Shown: piece by piece, positions 14,817 to 22,972 of the stretch
Layout of the letters: every line of letters begins with the position of its first letter
How positions within the stretch are numbered: position 1 is the stretch's first letter
Origin: DATGQT01 sp033720695
Lineage (GTDB): Bacteria > Bacteroidota > Rhodothermia > Rhodothermales > Rubricoccaceae
NCBI GenBank assembly: GCA_033720695.1
Contig: JAWWCA010000001.1
Coordinates: 1 to 64,000, forward strand
DNA length: 64,000 nt
Reading direction: 5' to 3'
Translations under genes and position numbers: made by a program
The notes under the pieces: model-generated
What the model was told of the DNA's origin: nothing
What the model saw: only the letters and a program-made list of their open reading frames with translations
The model's database searches: none

Positions 14817-16327
14817 GACGCCAGGTCCGAGCCCAGCGGCACCCACGCCACCACCGCCGACGCCGGCAGCCGCTCCCCGGACGCCGCCTCCCAGTGCGCC
14901 TCCGGCGTCGCAAAAAACGTCAGCACCGGACGCTCGAACCCGCCCTCCAGCACGGCCCGCACCACCGTCCCCGGCGCCGGGACCTCGTCCGACGTGTAGC
15001 GCCAGCCCCGCCACGGACCCACAGGCTCGGGCACCTCCCCTCCACGGGGCGCCACCCCCGCGTCCTCGATCACCGGGAGATACCGGCACGCGCATCCACC
15101 CGCCTCACACGAGGCGTGCGGCAGAGGGCCCGACGACAGCGCCTCCAGCACCGTCATCGTCGACCCCGCCGACGCGGTGCAGTCCGGACACACCCCGCCC
15201 CCCGGGCACACCACGCGCACGCGCGCAACGCGGGCCTTCTGAAGCTGCTGGAGGTGCTGCGCATGCGCCTCACGCGACACGAAGTCCCCCGGCGGCACCA
15301 CCGGATCCTCCGACCCCGGAGCCGCCGACCCCGCAGCCGCCTCCGACTCCGAACCGTGAAGCGGACCGAACCGGTCCGACACGCTCATCACGCCGCGAGC
15401 CGTCAGCACCACGTGGTGGTTCACCAATGCGGTGTACAGCGCCTCCGCCGTCCCCGCCTCGGCGTCCCACTCCGACAGCGCGCGGTCGCCCGCCGAGAAC
15501 GACGCCCCGGCGTACAGCGGATCCGACACCAGCGACGACGCGACCGCGCCGGCCTCGACGCCCTCACCGACCGGAACCACGCGCCACTCGGTCGCGCCCG
15601 TGTACAGCGCCGCCGCCCCAGGTCGCGGCACGGCCCCGTCTCCGAAATCGACCGCCAGATCGTGCTCCGCCGCACACAGCGCCATCGTGCGCCAGTGCGC
15701 ACGGTCCAAACGGGGAATCTCCCGCCGCCCGTCCTCCGGCACCCGCACCGCTCGATACACCGCCACGACCGACGCAAACTGCTCGCCCGACGGGATCCGC
15801 ACGAGGCGCCGACAGAACGTCGCCGCCGCCTCCCGCGTGATCGGGCCCGGCCCCACGTCCACCAGCAGGTGGAAGCGACCCGCCGAGCGACCGCCGTACG
15901 CCATCGCCGTCAGGATCTGGCGGTACACCCGCTCCCACCCGTCACGGACCGGGTCCACCCGCAACCCCAACGGCACCCGCAAGACGTCGCGCACCTCCTC
16001 GATCGTCGCGCCGTCCTCCTCCGCGTGCACCACCGGGACGAGCGTCAGCGCCGGCGACGTCTGCTCCAGCGTCGACGCATACGCCTTCGCCAGCGACACG
16101 TGGTCGCCCGCCACCGCCGCCGTCGAGTCGAAGTAGACCGGCATCCCCGGCGGGACCCCCTCGCGCAGCAACGCCGCCGCCGCCAACAAACCCGTCGACC
16201 CCACCCCCGACTGCGGCTGGCGCACCAGCAGCGGCACGACCGACGCCGCCACTCCGGGAGGCACCTGTCGCAGCGCCGACAGGGAGGCGGCGTCCAACGG
16301 GAGCGTCGGGACGTACCGCCACCGCAT
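14813..16327 (-). CDS. Beta-protein-like phage-associated protein with Cys module
   Basis: 504 residues. The N-terminal two thirds ('MRWRYVPTLPLDAASLSALR', 'GMPVYFDSTAAVAGDHVSLA', 'YTGATEWRVVPVGEGVEAGA') resemble the 'beta family' proteins found in prophages, but the match is loose. The C terminus carries a Cys module: 'VARVRVVCPGGGVCPDC' then 'EALSSGPLPHASCEAGG', 'CACRYLPVIE'. The same module recurs in the next gene and at 52870. Ends such as this occur in phage head-morphogenesis proteins, but no function can be assigned. It lies 37 bp behind the 16365 gene, same strand. Confidence 0.5.
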   Translation of the reverse strand: MRWRYVPTLPLDAASLSALRQVPPGVAASVVPLLVRQPQSGVGSTGLLAAAALLREGVPPGMPVYFDSTAAVAGDHVSLAKAYASTLEQTSPALTLVPVVHAEEDGATIEEVRDVLRVPLGLRVDPVRDGWERVYRQILTAMAYGGRSAGRFHLLVDVGPGPITREAAATFCRRLVRIPSGEQFASVVAVYRAVRVPEDGRREIPRLDRAHWRTMALCAAEHDLAVDFGDGAVPRPGAAALYTGATEWRVVPVGEGVEAGAVASSLVSDPLYAGASFSAGDRALSEWDAEAGTAEALYTALVNHHVVLTARGVMSVSDRFGPLHGSESEAAAGSAAPGSEDPVVPPGDFVSREAHAQHLQQLQKARVARVRVVCPGGGVCPDCTASAGSTMTVLEALSSGPLPHASCEAGGCACRYLPVIEDAGVAPRGGEVPEPVGPWRGWRYTSDEVPAPGTVVRAVLEGGFERPVLTFFATPEAHWEAASGERLPASAVVAWVPLGSDLAS

Positions 16328-16364
16328 CACCACCCCGCACTCCCGCGACCACCCCGCGCTCCCC

Positions 16365-16817
16365 TCACGCGCGAAGCTGTCCCGCGCGCTCGGCGCCCAG
16401 CGAGCGCGACCGCCGCAGCCGACCCCCACCCGACGACGCCCCGTCCGCGCGCTTCGGCGGCTGCATGAACGACGCCACGTCGATCCGCTCGTCCCCCCGC
16501 CCCCAGAACCGGGCGAAGTCGCGCCCGTCGTCGGGGCCCGTCGGGCGGATCCGCGGACCCGGGTCGCCCGAGATCACCGGCAGGTAGCAACACTCGCAAC
16601 CCCGCCGCCGCGGAAGAAGACCGCGACGGGCCGCCTCCGTCAACCGCTCCTCGCGGGGCCCCCCACCCTCCGGCGGGCACACCGGGCACCGACGCGCCGC
16701 GATGCGAACCCGCTCCACACGCGCCTGGTGGTACAATCGGAGCTGTTTCGCAGCAGCGCGCGCGTCCATGCGGGTGGGGAAGAGGGCGGCCCGGAAGTCT
16801 ACCACCGCCCCGCGCAT
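16365..16817 (-). CDS. Small Cys-module protein
   Basis: 150 residues. 'QLRLYHQARVERVRIAARRC' leads into 'CPVCPPEGG', a charged segment 'EERLTEAARRGLLPRRRG' and 'CECCYLPVISGDPG'. This parallels the C-terminal module of the protein encoded just downstream: V-x-x-V-x-[IV]..CxxC..EA..PLPxxxGCxCxYLPVI. A zinc-binding site is likely. The start at ATG 16817 is uncertain; 'MDARAAAKQ' 48 nt later is possible. Probable operon with 14813. Confidence 0.6.
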   Translation of the reverse strand: MRGAVVDFRAALFPTRMDARAAAKQLRLYHQARVERVRIAARRCPVCPPEGGGPREERLTEAARRGLLPRRRGCECCYLPVISGDPGPRIRPTGPDDGRDFARFWGRGDERIDVASFMQPPKRADGASSGGGRLRRSRSLGAERAGQLRA

Positions 16818-16883
16818 CGCCGCCAGACCAGCGCCCGAATTCGCACCGCCGCATGTCAGCTCTCACACGGTCCACCCGCCACC

Positions 16884-17291
16884 TCACCAAGCCCCGAGGA
16901 TCGCTCCGACCACCGTGAGCAACAGCGTCATGTACCCCGCGTCGATCAACCACAGCTGCACCGACTGCTGCTGGTACAGGTAGTTCATCCCCAGCATCGT
17001 CGACACCAGGCCCGCCCCCAGCACCAACCCCACCACCGCGCCCCCCACCGCGCCCGACGACGGACCGATCACAAGCGCCAGAACGACCGTGGCAATGAAG
17101 ATCAGCACGAACGCCCCCGCGAAGATCAACGCCATGTTCGCGCCCTCAACGTCCGCGTCCGACAGCCCGACCTCGCGCTGCCAGGCCTTCCCGAACAACG
17201 GCCCGTACCACACCGCACCGAGGCCAAACGCCCCCAGCGCAGCAATCAGGACGGCGAGGTAGTTGACATCCGCGGGCGAGCCCAAGTCCAT
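16884..17291 (-). CDS. DUF1761 membrane protein
   Basis: 135 residues with four transmembrane helices and the DUF1761 opening 'VNYLAVLIAALGAFGLGAVW', 'YGPLFGKAWQREVGLS'. The last helices are 'MALIFAGAFVLIFIATVVL' and 'MTLLLTVVGAILGAW'. Inner-membrane protein of unknown role. TACCTT on the minus strand (17322 to 17317) lies 25 nt before the ATG and looks like its -7 box. Confidence 0.88.
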   Translation of the reverse strand: MDLGSPADVNYLAVLIAALGAFGLGAVWYGPLFGKAWQREVGLSDADVEGANMALIFAGAFVLIFIATVVLALVIGPSSGAVGGAVVGLVLGAGLVSTMLGMNYLYQQQSVQLWLIDAGYMTLLLTVVGAILGAW

Positions 17292-17374
17292 GGCGCACAG
17301 GGTGGGTGACGGCCATAAGGTAAGGACCAGAAATCAGAAAACTCCTGATGCGCCCATCAGGGCTCGCACGCCCT

Positions 17375-17844
17375 TCACTCGAACGCGCGCCGAAACGCCT
17401 CGAACGCCGCTCGCAACGACGCCACGTCACGCTCTAGGGCCTCGACCCGCGACCCCACACCGCCCCCACCGACTCGAACGCGTGGAGCCGCACCGATCGG
17501 GTCCGGATCTCCCCGGCCGTCTGCGGCCCCCGCAGCAGCAACGCCGCCACCGCGGCGACGCCCGGAGAGCCGAGCCCATACCGGGTCGGGAGCGTGTGGC
17601 GGTAGCGCTCCACCCGAGACCCCGACCCCGACGTCGTCCCCGCCAACGACCGCCGGCGCAGCGCCTCCAGCGCCTCCAGCACCTCTCCCTCCCCGACGGC
17701 CATCACGGGCTCGCGGCCCGTCCGCTGGCAGCACGCCCCAACGAGGGCGTTCAGCGACAACGGATACTGACCGGGCGTCGCCAGCGACTTCTCCGCGAGC
17801 GCGCCCAGCACGCGAACCGCCACAGGGGAAAGGGGCTGCTCCAT
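17375..17844 (-). pseudogene. DUF480 (YceH-like) gene, deleted and frameshifted
   Basis: The reading frame from ATG 17844 encodes a good DUF480 N-terminal part: 'LSPVAVRVLGALAEKSLATP', 'YPLSLNALVGACCQRTGREP', 'VAALLLRGPQTAGEIRTRS'. After 'HAFESVG' the frame breaks and stops at 17434. One frame over, the family's C-terminal coiled tail reappears ('SRVEALERDVASLRAAFEAF', ending 17375). The roughly 40-50 residues normally between these parts are missing. So a deletion with a frame change removed the middle of the domain, and the gene is probably dead. A sequencing indel alone would not explain the missing segment. Confidence 0.7.
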
Positions 17845-18171
17845 GGCCCAAAATACCCGGGTGACACACCACGCGTCACGCCCACCCCGGCATCCTCCGG
17901 CCCGATGCCGCCTCGCGCCATGTCCCCATCCGTCCTCGGACTGCTCGTCCGGTGCCCTCTCGGCTCAGCCCGGCTGCTGTACCCCCGCTTCGTCTGTCGG
18001 TACCACCCCGACCTCCAGCGCGGATCGGCACGCCCGACGGCCACGGCCATCCTCGTGTTCAGCCTCAACTAACCCGGGCCGCCTCCGGGGGCGCGGACCC
18101 GAAAGTCGCGCGCTGTGTCGTAGCATAGGGCGCCCGATCGCTGACAGAGGCGAGGGCGCTCCGACCGCTTC
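17845..18171. other. Non-coding stretch
   Basis: 327 bp without a convincing gene. It holds GTGAC (17861-17865) and GTCAC (17875-17879) as an inverted repeat upstream of the leftward DUF480 remnant. A weak -10-like TAGCAT (18121-18126) lies 46 nt before the rightward start at 18172. Nothing else stands out. Confidence 0.5.
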
Positions 18172-18369
18172 ATGGCGCACGACCACGACTGGACCTCGCG
18201 GGCCGTCACGGCCCTCTTCGCGGGCCTCGTCTCCGCCCTCCTGGCCACCCTCCTCTGGCGCATCGCCGCCGTCCCCGCCGGCGCGCCGCCCCCTCCCGAC
18301 TGGTCGATCTGGGCGGGCACCACCCTCGCCGCCGCGCTGTGGTTCGCCGCCCTGAGCCGCAAGCGGTGA
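18172..18369 (+). CDS. Small two-helix membrane protein
   Basis: 65 residues: a short His/Asp-rich head ('MAHDHDWTSR'), two hydrophobic helices ('AVTALFAGLVSALLATLLW' and 'IWAGTTLAAALWFAALSRKR') and a basic C terminus, so the tail probably faces the cytoplasm. No family recognised. Supported by a plausible -10 upstream and by composition; small size limits confidence. Confidence 0.5.
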   Translation: MAHDHDWTSRAVTALFAGLVSALLATLLWRIAAVPAGAPPPPDWSIWAGTTLAAALWFAALSRKR

Positions 18370-18408
18370 CCGCCAAGGCGCCCCTCTCAAACGAAGGCGC
18401 AGACGCCG

Positions 18409-18414
18409 TATACT
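18409..18414 (+). promoter_or_regulatory. TATACT -10 element
   Basis: CGTATACTCC lies 24 nt before the ATG at 18438. The same core (TATACTCC) precedes the LexA-like gene at 34045. Confidence 0.42.
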
Positions 18415-18437
18415 CCGTCACATAGACCCCGACGCCC

Positions 18438-18992
18438 ATGCGCCTCGCCTTCCTGCTCCCCACCCTCCTCGCGCTCGCGCCGCCGCTCCACGCCCAGTCC
18501 GACGCGCCCCCCCTCGCCGATCTGATCGGCATCGTCACCATGGCTGAGGACAAGGTCGCCGCCCTCGCCGAAACCATGCCCGCCGACGCATGGGCGTGGC
18601 GCCCGGACGATGGGGTGCGCTCCGCGAGCGAGGTCGTCCGCCACATCGCCGCCTCCAACTACCTCATGCCGGCCATCCTCGGCGTCCCGGTCCCGGAGGG
18701 CATCCCCCTCAGCATCGGCCCCGATGGGCCCCAGGGCATGGCCGAGTACGAGGCCCTCACCGACCGCGCCGAGGCGCGCGACGCTCTCGCCGCGTCCTTC
18801 GTGCACCTCCGCGACGCCATGGCCGACATCCCGGCCGACCGCCTCGACGAGCCCCTCGTCGTCTTCGGTCGGCCCATGACCGTGCGCGGCTTCGCACTCA
18901 TCATGGCGACCCACCTCCACGAGCACCTCGGCCAGCTCATCGCCTACGCGCGGACCAACGGCGTCGTCCCCCCCTGGTCCGACGGCAGCTGA
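18438..18992 (+). CDS. Exported DinB-family four-helix protein
   Basis: 184 residues. The N terminus is a signal peptide ('MRLAFLLPTLLALAPPLHA', cleavage near 'HAQ'). The rest is a DinB/DfsB-like metal-binding four-helix bundle: 'MPADAWAWRPDDGVRSASEV', 'VRHIAASNYLMPAI', 'MATHLHEHLGQLIAYARTN'. Three His (H in 'VRHIAAS', and 'THLHEHLGQL') form the expected metal triad. DinB proteins are usually cytoplasmic thiol-dependent enzymes; export is common for the Bacteroidota versions. It is the first of four closely spaced rightward genes. Confidence 0.82.
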   Translation: MRLAFLLPTLLALAPPLHAQSDAPPLADLIGIVTMAEDKVAALAETMPADAWAWRPDDGVRSASEVVRHIAASNYLMPAILGVPVPEGIPLSIGPDGPQGMAEYEALTDRAEARDALAASFVHLRDAMADIPADRLDEPLVVFGRPMTVRGFALIMATHLHEHLGQLIAYARTNGVVPPWSDGS

Positions 18993-19010
18993 GCGACCCC
19001 GACACCCCTC

Positions 19011-19382
19011 ATGGCCAAAGACCTCAAGATCCAGCCGGGCGAGTCCATCGACGACTGGATCACCCGCCACGGGCACCCCGTCGGCACCACGCTGCGCGCC
19101 CTCCGGGCCCTCGTCCACGACCGCGCACCCCACCTCGACGAGGCCGTGCGGTGGTCGCAGCCCTGGTATCAGGGCACCGACGCCGTCTTCTACCTCGCGG
19201 CACAACGCGCCTACGCCACGCTCGGCTTCTGCAACGGCGCGCACCTCGACGACCCGGACCGCCTCCTCGAAGGCTCCGGCAAGAACATGCGCCACGTCAA
19301 GATCGACGACCCCGGCGCGATCCAGGACCCCCCCCTCCTCCGCCTCGTCGACGCCGCCCTCGCCCACGACGCCTCTCTCTAG
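19011..19382 (+). CDS. DUF1801 family protein, short
   Basis: 123 residues. DUF1801 core: 'LRALRALVHDRAPHLDEAVR', 'WSQPWYQGTDAVFYLAAQRA', 'ATLGFCNGAHLDDPDRLLEG', 'GKNMRHVKIDD'. It belongs to the short subgroup in which the 'G.GK.MRH.K' block is conserved. Function unknown. It lies 18 bp after the DinB-like gene and 5 bp before the next gene, so it is part of an operon. Confidence 0.82.
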   Translation: MAKDLKIQPGESIDDWITRHGHPVGTTLRALRALVHDRAPHLDEAVRWSQPWYQGTDAVFYLAAQRAYATLGFCNGAHLDDPDRLLEGSGKNMRHVKIDDPGAIQDPPLLRLVDAALAHDASL

Positions 19383-19387
19383 CGCGC

Positions 19388-19906
19388 ATGCGGGCCCTCC
19401 TTCTCCTCCCCCTCGCCGCCCTCGTGGCCGCCGCCGCCGCGCAGACCCGGCCGTCGCCCAACACCCTCGGCCTCGACCCCGCCCTCCCGCGCCCCACCGC
19501 CGTCGCCGACGACCTCGCCTGGATCGCCGGCCACTGGCAGGGCGAGGCGCTCGGCGGGTACGCCGAGGAAATCTGGGCCACACCCCGCGGAGGGGCCCTC
19601 ATGGGCGTCTTCCGACTCGTCCGAAACGACGCCATCGCCTTCTATGAGATCCTGACCATCGCCGAGGACGACGACGGCAGCCTCACCCTCCGGCTCAAAC
19701 ACTTCAACGCGGACCTCACCGGCTGGGAGGCCCAACACGACGTCGTTCGCTTCCCCCTCGTCCGGCTCGACCCGGACGCCGCCTACTTCGATGGCATGAC
19801 CATCCGCCGCGACGGCCCCGATGCGCTCACCGTCGTCGTCGCCGTCGAGCGCGACCAGGGAGGCGACGCCGAGGCCGTCTTCCACTACCGCCGACGCGCC
19901 CCCTGA
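19388..19906 (+). CDS. Secreted DUF6265-like protein
   Basis: 172 residues with a signal peptide ('MRALLLLPLAALVAAAAAQ'). The mature part has 'DLAWIAGHWQGEALGGYAEE', 'WATPRGGALMGVFRLVRNDA', 'FYEILTIAEDDDGSLTLRLK', 'HFNADLTGWE', the DUF6265 (calycin-like) pattern. Role unknown; probably periplasmic. Same operon as the preceding and following genes (10 bp to the VOC gene). Confidence 0.82.
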   Translation: MRALLLLPLAALVAAAAAQTRPSPNTLGLDPALPRPTAVADDLAWIAGHWQGEALGGYAEEIWATPRGGALMGVFRLVRNDAIAFYEILTIAEDDDGSLTLRLKHFNADLTGWEAQHDVVRFPLVRLDPDAAYFDGMTIRRDGPDALTVVVAVERDQGGDAEAVFHYRRRAP

Positions 19907-19916
19907 CCCCACACCG

Positions 19917-20306
19917 ATGGCACGCATCACGCACTTCGAGATCCACGCCGACGACCCCGACGCCCTCGCACGGTTCTACACCGACGCCCTGGGCTGGAGC
20001 ATCCACCGCTGGGACGGCCCCTGGGAATACTGGCTCATCACCACCGGGCCCGACGACGAGCCCGGCATCAACGGCGCCATCGTCCGGCGCCGCGGACCCG
20101 AACCAGCCGCGGGCCAACCCGTCAACGCCTTCGTCTGCACCGCCCAGGTCGACGACCTCGACGCCACCGTCGAGGCCGCGCTGGCGGCCGGCGCCACCAT
20201 CGGCGTCGAGAAGATGGCCGTCCCCGGCGTCGGATACCTCGCCTACCTCCACGACCCACAGGGCAACATCGTCGGCGTCATGCAGTCCGACCCCGCCGCG
20301 GCCTAG
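19917..20306 (+). CDS. Single-domain VOC protein
   Basis: 129-residue VOC domain: 'RITHFEIHADDPDALARFYT', 'LGWSIHRWDGPWEYWLITTG', 'GINGAIVRRRGPEPAAGQPV', 'DDLDATVEAALAAGATIGVE', 'LHDPQGNIVGVMQSD'. This matches the CFP-30B/COG3324 type. Substrate unknown. Last gene of the 18438-20306 operon, 32 bp before the UdgX gene. Confidence 0.86.
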   Translation: MARITHFEIHADDPDALARFYTDALGWSIHRWDGPWEYWLITTGPDDEPGINGAIVRRRGPEPAAGQPVNAFVCTAQVDDLDATVEAALAAGATIGVEKMAVPGVGYLAYLHDPQGNIVGVMQSDPAAA

Positions 20307-20338
20307 CATCGCGGACGCCGTGGAGGCCCCCCTCGCGC

Positions 20339-20974
20339 ATGACCACCGCCGCCGACTTCCTCCCCCTCGACACGGGCCTCCCCTCCCTCCGCGCGAGCGC
20401 GGACCACTGCCGCGGCTGCGCCCTGCACGAACACGCCACCCAGACGGTCTTCGGACAGGGCCGCGCGGACGCCGAGCTCATGCTCGTCGGCGAGCAGCCC
20501 GGCAACGTCGAAGACCGCCGAGGGACCCCCTTCGTCGGCCCCGCCGGCCAACTCCTCGACCAGGCGCTCGACGACGCCGGCATCAGACGGGGCGACGTCT
20601 ACCTCACAAACGTCGTCAAACACTTCAAGTGGCGACCGGGCCGGCAGGGCATGCGCCTCCACGCCACCCCGAACACCACGGAGGTCCTCTCATGCCTCCC
20701 GTGGCTCAAGGCCGAGATCGAGACCGTCCGGCCCCGCGTCCTCGTCTGCCTCGGCCGGACCGCCGCGAGAGCCCTGATCCATCCCAGTCTCTCCCTAGCC
20801 CAGTACCGGGGTACGCTCTTCACCTCGCAACTCGTGCCCCACCTCATGCCGACCCTCCACCCCGCCGCCGTCCTCCGCGCCCCACCAGCCCTCCGCGAGT
20901 CCGCCTTCGCCGACCTCGTCCACGACCTCGCCACCGCGGCTGATACCCTCACCCAAGACCAGGACCTTCCGTAG
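20339..20974 (+). CDS. udgX: UdgX-type uracil-DNA-binding glycosylase
   Basis: 211 residues. UdgX recognises uracil in DNA and, in characterised members, becomes covalently attached to the abasic site through a His in the R-loop. Seen: FeS-type cysteines C24, C27, C119 and C137; 'LMLVGEQPGNVEDRRGTPFV' with 'GPAGQLLDQAL'; 'TNVVKHFKW'; and 'MPTLHPAAVLR'. The usual 'GKRRIHxxP' R-loop is here 'GRQGMRLHATP'. The reactive His (H108) is kept but the basic KRR is lost, so activity may differ. It lies upstream of the radical-SAM and DUF4130 genes with which it usually associates. Confidence 0.88.
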   Translation: MTTAADFLPLDTGLPSLRASADHCRGCALHEHATQTVFGQGRADAELMLVGEQPGNVEDRRGTPFVGPAGQLLDQALDDAGIRRGDVYLTNVVKHFKWRPGRQGMRLHATPNTTEVLSCLPWLKAEIETVRPRVLVCLGRTAARALIHPSLSLAQYRGTLFTSQLVPHLMPTLHPAAVLRAPPALRESAFADLVHDLATAADTLTQDQDLP

Positions 20975-21039
20975 GAACGGAGAGCGCCACCCTCACGTCG
21001 AATCCAACCCCTCTCTCCCAAGCCCATCGATCGACTCCC

Positions 21040-21531
21040 ATGGCGCTCTCAAACCTCAACGACCTCTTCGTGCATACCCTGCACGACATCTACTACGCGG
21101 AGCAGCAGATAGAGAAGGCGCTCCCCGGCATGGCCTCAAAGGCGTACAGCAAGCCCCTCCGCCAGGCCTTCGAAGACCACCTCGCGGAAACCCGAAACCA
21201 GATCAAGCGACTCGAGCAGGTCTTCGAGCTCGTCGGTGAGGAGGCCTCCGGCGAGCGGTGCCCCGCCATCGAGGGCATCCTCAAAGAAGCCCGCGAGCTC
21301 CTCGATGAGATGGACGACCGCCACGCCCGCGACGCCGGCATGATCGCCGCCGCGCAGGCCGTCGAGCACTACGAGATCACCCGCTACGGCACCCTCGCCA
21401 CGTGGGCCACCGCCCTCGGCTACGACGACGCCGTCCCCCTCCTCCGCGAAACGCTCTCGGAGGAGACGGCCACCGACGACAAGCTCTCGCACCTCGCCGA
21501 GACCGCGCTCAACGAGCGAGCCATCGCCTGA
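21040..21531 (+). CDS. DUF892 ferritin-like protein (YciE/YciF type)
   Basis: 163 residues, the full-length DUF892 four-helix bundle. It has 'LFVHTLHDIYYAEQQIEKAL', 'LRQAFEDHLAETRNQIKRLE', 'ARDAGMIAAAQAVEHYEITR', 'YGTLATWATALGYDDAVPLL'. Glu/His ligands for a di-iron site are present ('AEQQ', 'DHLAET', 'VEHYE'). YciF-type proteins are induced by stress; role uncertain. It is inserted between udgX and the radical-SAM gene and ends in a strong hairpin. Confidence 0.9.
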   Translation: MALSNLNDLFVHTLHDIYYAEQQIEKALPGMASKAYSKPLRQAFEDHLAETRNQIKRLEQVFELVGEEASGERCPAIEGILKEARELLDEMDDRHARDAGMIAAAQAVEHYEITRYGTLATWATALGYDDAVPLLRETLSEETATDDKLSHLAETALNERAIA

Positions 21532-21560
21532 CCTTCACCCCGGTCACGCCCCGCACGATC

Positions 21561-21594
21561 GCGCCCCGGCCTGCTCCCGAGCAGGCCGGGGCGC
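21561..21594. terminator. Strong hairpin terminator after DUF892 gene
   Basis: A perfect 16-bp inverted repeat (21561-21576 and 21579-21594) with a 2-nt CC between the arms, 30 bp after the stop codon. There is no U-tract, but the stem is almost entirely GC. It separates the udgX-DUF892 unit from the radical-SAM unit. Confidence 0.65.
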
Positions 21595-21639
21595 ACCGCT
21601 TGGGGCCTCGCCCGACGCCGCGCCGCCACCCCCGTCAAC

Positions 21640-21659
21640 GTTTCACAAAACAGTGAAAC
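21640..21659. promoter_or_regulatory. Operator-like inverted repeat before radical-SAM gene
   Basis: GTTTCAC-aaaaca-GTGAAAC: perfect 7-bp arms with a 6-nt AT-rich spacer, 41 bp before the ATG at 21701. It stands out in this GC-rich DNA and fits a repressor or activator site. Confidence 0.45.
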
Positions 21660-21700
21660 CACGCCGGCGAGACAGGGTTGACCGCTCCCCTGCACACCCG

Positions 21701-22969
21701 ATGCACATGCGGCCCCAGACCCTCCACAAGCTCGAAATCCTCGCCGACGCCGCCAAGTACGATGTCTCCTGTGCCTCCAGCGGGTCCGACCGCCCCAACA
21801 CCCCCACGGGCCTCGGCAACAGCACCGGCATGGGCATCTGCCACTCCTACACCGAGGACGGCCGATGCGTCTCGCTGCTCAAGATCCTCCTCACCAACCA
21901 CTGCATCTACGACTGCGCCTTCTGCGTGAGCCGACGCTCCAGCGACGTCCAACGCGCAGCCTTCACCGTCGACGAGGTCGTCGAGCTCACCATCGAGTTC
22001 TACCGCCGCAACTACATCGAGGGCCTCTTCCTCTCCAGCGGCATCTTCAAGGACGCCGATACCACCTCGTCCCGCCTCGTCGCCGTGGCCCAGAGGCTCC
22101 GCGAAGACCACGACTTCAACGGCTACATCCACCTCAAGGTCATCCCGGGCACCAGCCACGACCTCCTCGAGACCGCTGGCCGATACGCCGACCGCCTCTC
22201 GGTCAACCTCGAGATCGCCACCGAGCGTGAGCTCAAGCGCGTCGCCCCGGAGAAGGACCACCAGGCGGCCCTCGTTCCGATGGGCTTCCTCGGCGCCCGC
22301 ATCGCGGAAGCGCGACAGGAGCGCACCGACGCCGTCCGGCGGGCGACCCCACGCCCCGCCGCACCGCCGCGCTTCGCCCCAGGGGGCCAGAGCACACAGC
22401 TCGTCGTCGGCGCCACACAGGAGTCCGACGCCACCATCCTCGATGTCGCCAGCCGCCTCTACCGCGCCAACGGGCTCCGCCGCGTCTACTACTCCGGCTA
22501 CGTCCCCATCGACACCGACGACCGCGTCCCGAGCCTCGACGCCGCCCCCCTCCGCCGAGAGCACCGGCTCTACCAGGCCGACTGGCTCCTCCGCCGTTAC
22601 GGCTTCGACCCCCACGAGCTCTTCGCCGACGACCACGACGACCTCGACCTGTTCGTCGACCCCAAGACGGCCTACGCCCTCCGACACCCCCACCGCTACC
22701 CCGTCGACGTCAACCGCGCCTCCAGGCGGCAGCTCCTCCGCGTCCCCGGCATCGGCCACCGCTCGGCCGACCGGATCCTCCTCGCACGGCGACAGGGGAC
22801 CGTCCGCTGGGAGCACCTCCAGCGCATGGGCGTCGTCCTCAAACGGGCCCGGTACTTCATCACCGTCGCCGGCCACCGACCCCGCCTGCTCGAGCGCGCC
22901 CCGGACGCCGTCTACGCGCGGCTCCGCCAAGCCGACCCCGCCGCCGCGCCCCAGCTCTCCCTCTTCTGA
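21701..22969 (+). CDS. Radical-SAM DNA modification/repair protein (TIGR03916-like)
   Basis: 422 residues. The radical-SAM cluster motif is C68-x3-C72-x2-C75 ('CIYDCAFC'). Further conserved Cys are C24, C47 and C56. 'LGNSTGMGICHSYTEDGRC', 'IEGLFLSSGIFKDADTTSSR' and 'YIHLKVIPGTSHDLLE' fit the putative DNA modification/repair radical-SAM family. A helix-hairpin-helix near the end ('VPGIGHRSADRILLARR') should bind DNA. The enzyme's reaction is not known. It is followed 3 bp later by its usual partner, the DUF4130 gene. Confidence 0.9.
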   Translation: MHMRPQTLHKLEILADAAKYDVSCASSGSDRPNTPTGLGNSTGMGICHSYTEDGRCVSLLKILLTNHCIYDCAFCVSRRSSDVQRAAFTVDEVVELTIEFYRRNYIEGLFLSSGIFKDADTTSSRLVAVAQRLREDHDFNGYIHLKVIPGTSHDLLETAGRYADRLSVNLEIATERELKRVAPEKDHQAALVPMGFLGARIAEARQERTDAVRRATPRPAAPPRFAPGGQSTQLVVGATQESDATILDVASRLYRANGLRRVYYSGYVPIDTDDRVPSLDAAPLRREHRLYQADWLLRRYGFDPHELFADDHDDLDLFVDPKTAYALRHPHRYPVDVNRASRRQLLRVPGIGHRSADRILLARRQGTVRWEHLQRMGVVLKRARYFITVAGHRPRLLERAPDAVYARLRQADPAAAPQLSLF

Positions 22970-22972
22970 GCC

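Noticed and set aside
16884..17291. Considered as a small drug-efflux (SMR-like) pump
   Set aside because: The N-terminal 'NYLAVLIAALGAFGLGAVWYGP' pattern and helix arrangement fit DUF1761 and lack the SMR Glu motif.
17751..18068. Leftward frame upstream of the DUF480 remnant
   Set aside because: Arg/Ser-rich with no motif, and it overlaps the start of the recognisable DUF480 sequence in another frame.
21561..21594. Perfect palindrome considered as a recombination or IS end
   Set aside because: There is no transposase or target duplication nearby; position 30 bp after a stop codon fits a terminator.
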